Below are positions 14,748-15,916 of a stretch of 15,916 bases of DNA, piece by piece. A program made the position numbers and the translations under genes. The notes beneath the pieces are model-generated. The model made no database searches and had not been told where the DNA came from. It worked only from the letters and a program-made list of their open reading frames with translations. The first letter of the stretch is position 1; the number at the start of each line of letters is the position of its first letter. The stretch is from Succinatimonas hippei (GTDB taxonomy: Bacteria > Pseudomonadota > Gammaproteobacteria > Enterobacterales > Succinivibrionaceae): the NCBI GenBank assembly GCA_004557545.1, contig SFGV01000044.1, positions 1 to 15,916 on the forward strand, given 5' to 3'.

Positions 14748-15252
14748 CATGATCGTGTTCGTCATGATCATGCCCGCCATGTTCTTCATGAGCGTGATCA
14801 TGCTCATGGCTGTGATGATGGTGGGCATAAGCCCCTTCCTCAGGCGCGAACGCGGCTGATATGTGTGAGATCTCAAGTCCCAGTCTCAGACACAATTCCT
14901 CTAGCACGCGATCTGGCAGAAAGAAAAACTCAAGATCTTTTATTTCAAGCGGAGCGTGACGGTTTCCAAGATAGTAGCAGGCTTTGGCAAAGGAGAGCCA
15001 GTCATGGGCTCTGGCCGAGACTACCTCCTCGCTCTTCCCCACCACCTGAACTTTATTTTTTCCATCATCACTCTCAAGCACGTCATAGATCTTCATGACG
15101 CTGCCGCGATCAAGGAATACGGCAGCCTCTTCCCTGTTATCCATCGTGATCTTCTGACGTACCAGCCTGCGCTCGTCAGAGTTAAGGGCGACACAGGGTA
15201 ACCTGTCATCGCGTCTGCCCGGATTTTCCACCTTTTTCACAAACTCTATCAT
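14740..15252 (-). CDS. ureE: Urease nickel metallochaperone UreE
   Basis: This 170-residue dimeric nickel chaperone delivers Ni to UreG/urease. An N-terminal peptide-binding-like domain is followed by the metal-binding domain with the conserved GNRHAP; H99 corresponds to the interface nickel ligand (H96 in Klebsiella). From residue 143 it ends in a histidine/aspartate-rich tail with 13 histidines in 28 residues, a nickel store like that of Klebsiella UreE but longer. I start at the ATG at 15252 (MIEFVKKVEN), 16 nt after the ureC stop, with AAGGGA upstream at slightly long spacing. The frame runs open to 15351, but that part overlaps ureC and does not resemble UreE. Confidence 0.95.
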   Translation of the reverse strand: MIEFVKKVENPGRRDDRLPCVALNSDERRLVRQKITMDNREEAAVFLDRGSVMKIYDVLESDDGKNKVQVVGKSEEVVSARAHDWLSFAKACYYLGNRHAPLEIKDLEFFFLPDRVLEELCLRLGLEISHISAAFAPEEGAYAHHHHSHEHDHAHEEHGGHDHDEHDHDE

Positions 15253-15268
15253 AGGTACTTTTCCCTTT

Positions 15269-15916
15269 TTAAAACAGGAAATAGCGTTGAGCCATTGGCA
15301 GAACCTTGGCCGGCTCGCAGGTAAGCAATTTCCCGTCAGCGCGTACCTCATAGGTCTGCGGATTTACCTCGATCTTCGGTGTCGCGTTGTTTAGAACCAT
15401 GTCCTTCTTCTTAAGGTTTCTGGTTCCAAAACACGCTTCATAACGCCTGAGGCATCCTTCCTCCTTGAGCATTTCAGCTCCACCGGCTTCAATAAAGACT
15501 TTTGATGTAAAAGTTATTGAATTGGCCGCTCCTGCAACCCCGATACCGCCGAACATATATCTTGAATGCACAGGCTGTGGAGTAGGAATTGAAGCGTTGA
15601 TATCACCCATGGCAGCCATGGCTATCTGACCACCCTTTATGATCATTGACGGCTTCACTCCAAAGAAGGCTGGACGCCAGAGCACCAGATCCGCGAGTTT
15701 GCCTTTTTCCACAGAGCCGATCACGTGAGAAAATCCGTGAGTAATGGCCGGGTTTATGGTGTACTTGGCCACATATCTGCGGCAACGGAAATTGTCATTT
15801 CCATGTCCCTCATCCTCCGGCAGAGGACCGAACTGGGATTTCATCTTGGACGCTGTCTGCCAGCATCTTAAAATGACCTCGCCTACCCTGCCCATCGCCT
15901 GGGAGTCTGACGAATA
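15269..15916 (-). CDS. ureC: Urease alpha subunit UreC, C-terminal part (cut by the window edge)
   Basis: These are the last 215 residues of the catalytic subunit that hydrolyses urea to ammonia and carbamate at a di-nickel centre. The reading frame runs off the right edge; the first codons there read YSSDSQAMGRVGEV, which places the nickel-ligand aspartate (Klebsiella D360) in the window. Also visible are ITHGFSHVIGSVEKGKLADLVLW (from about residue 59), the GGQIAMAAMGDINASIPTPQPV block and the exact family ending MAQRYFLF. The carbamylated lysine and the catalytic histidine lie upstream, outside the window. The internal ATG at 15895 is not a start. The gene is 16 nt from ureE in the operon order C-E-F-G, so ureA, ureB and probably ureD should be further right. 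Confidence 0.97.
   Translation of the reverse strand, partial: YSSDSQAMGRVGEVILRCWQTASKMKSQFGPLPEDEGHGNDNFRCRRYVAKYTINPAITHGFSHVIGSVEKGKLADLVLWRPAFFGVKPSMIIKGGQIAMAAMGDINASIPTPQPVHSRYMFGGIGVAGAANSITFTSKVFIEAGGAEMLKEEGCLRRYEACFGTRNLKKKDMVLNNATPKIEVNPQTYEVRADGKLLTCEPAKVLPMAQRYFLF

Noticed and set aside
14748..14876. Methionine-rich N-terminal extension of UreF
   Set aside because: It is the ureE histidine-tail DNA read in another frame and has no counterpart in UreF proteins.
15253..15351. Longer UreE beginning inside ureC
   Set aside because: The extra 33 residues overlap the conserved ureC end and do not match UreE, whose domain begins at MIEFV.
1..15916. Undescribed defence system, mobile element, CRISPR array or prophage
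   Set aside because: Every long frame on the coding strand is accounted for by known housekeeping or urease families. I see no spaced direct repeats, no terminal inverted repeats and no transposase, integrase or toxin-antitoxin genes.

Overview
The window reads as ordinary chromosome of a Dam-type gammaproteobacterium. The evidence is a complete recC-recB-recD set, a short Lpp-type murein lipoprotein, a MetN with its C-terminal regulatory domain, and an rRNA-type leader with a gammaproteobacterial boxA at the left edge. A urease operon beside these housekeeping genes, the moderate GC content and the enlarged RecBCD subunits would fit an Aeromonadales/Succinivibrionaceae-like gut organism. That placement is inference and is not proved by the window. 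Every gene I accept lies on the minus strand, so transcription runs from right to left.

Layout in transcription order. (1) 15916-13355: the distal half of a urease operon, with ureC (cut by the right edge), then ureE, ureF and ureG. These are the Ni-enzyme catalytic subunit and the accessory proteins that load nickel. ureA, ureB and probably ureD would lie off the right edge. (2) About 13354-13080: an AT-rich spacer holding a likely lpp promoter. (3) 13000-12773: an lpp-like murein lipoprotein gene with a structured 5' leader and a strong intrinsic terminator. (4) 12491-2639: recC-recB-recD, packed with a 4-nt overlap and a 5-nt gap, encoding the RecBCD helicase-nuclease of double-strand-break repair. 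(5) 2514-795: metN-metI, the ATPase and permease of a methionine ABC importer. (6) 732-241: a GNAT acetyltransferase of the phosphinothricin/methionine-sulfone type, in the place where metQ is usually found. (7) 240-1: an AT-rich upstream region, a near-consensus sigma70 promoter and a leader with boxA, pointing out of the left edge. An rRNA operon probably starts just outside.

I find no CRISPR array, transposon, prophage, toxin-antitoxin pair or evident new defence system. The observations most worth checking are the metNI-acetyltransferase arrangement without metQ, the rRNA-type leader, the structured lpp leader, the asymmetric hairpin after metI, and a roughly threefold excess of GATC sites.
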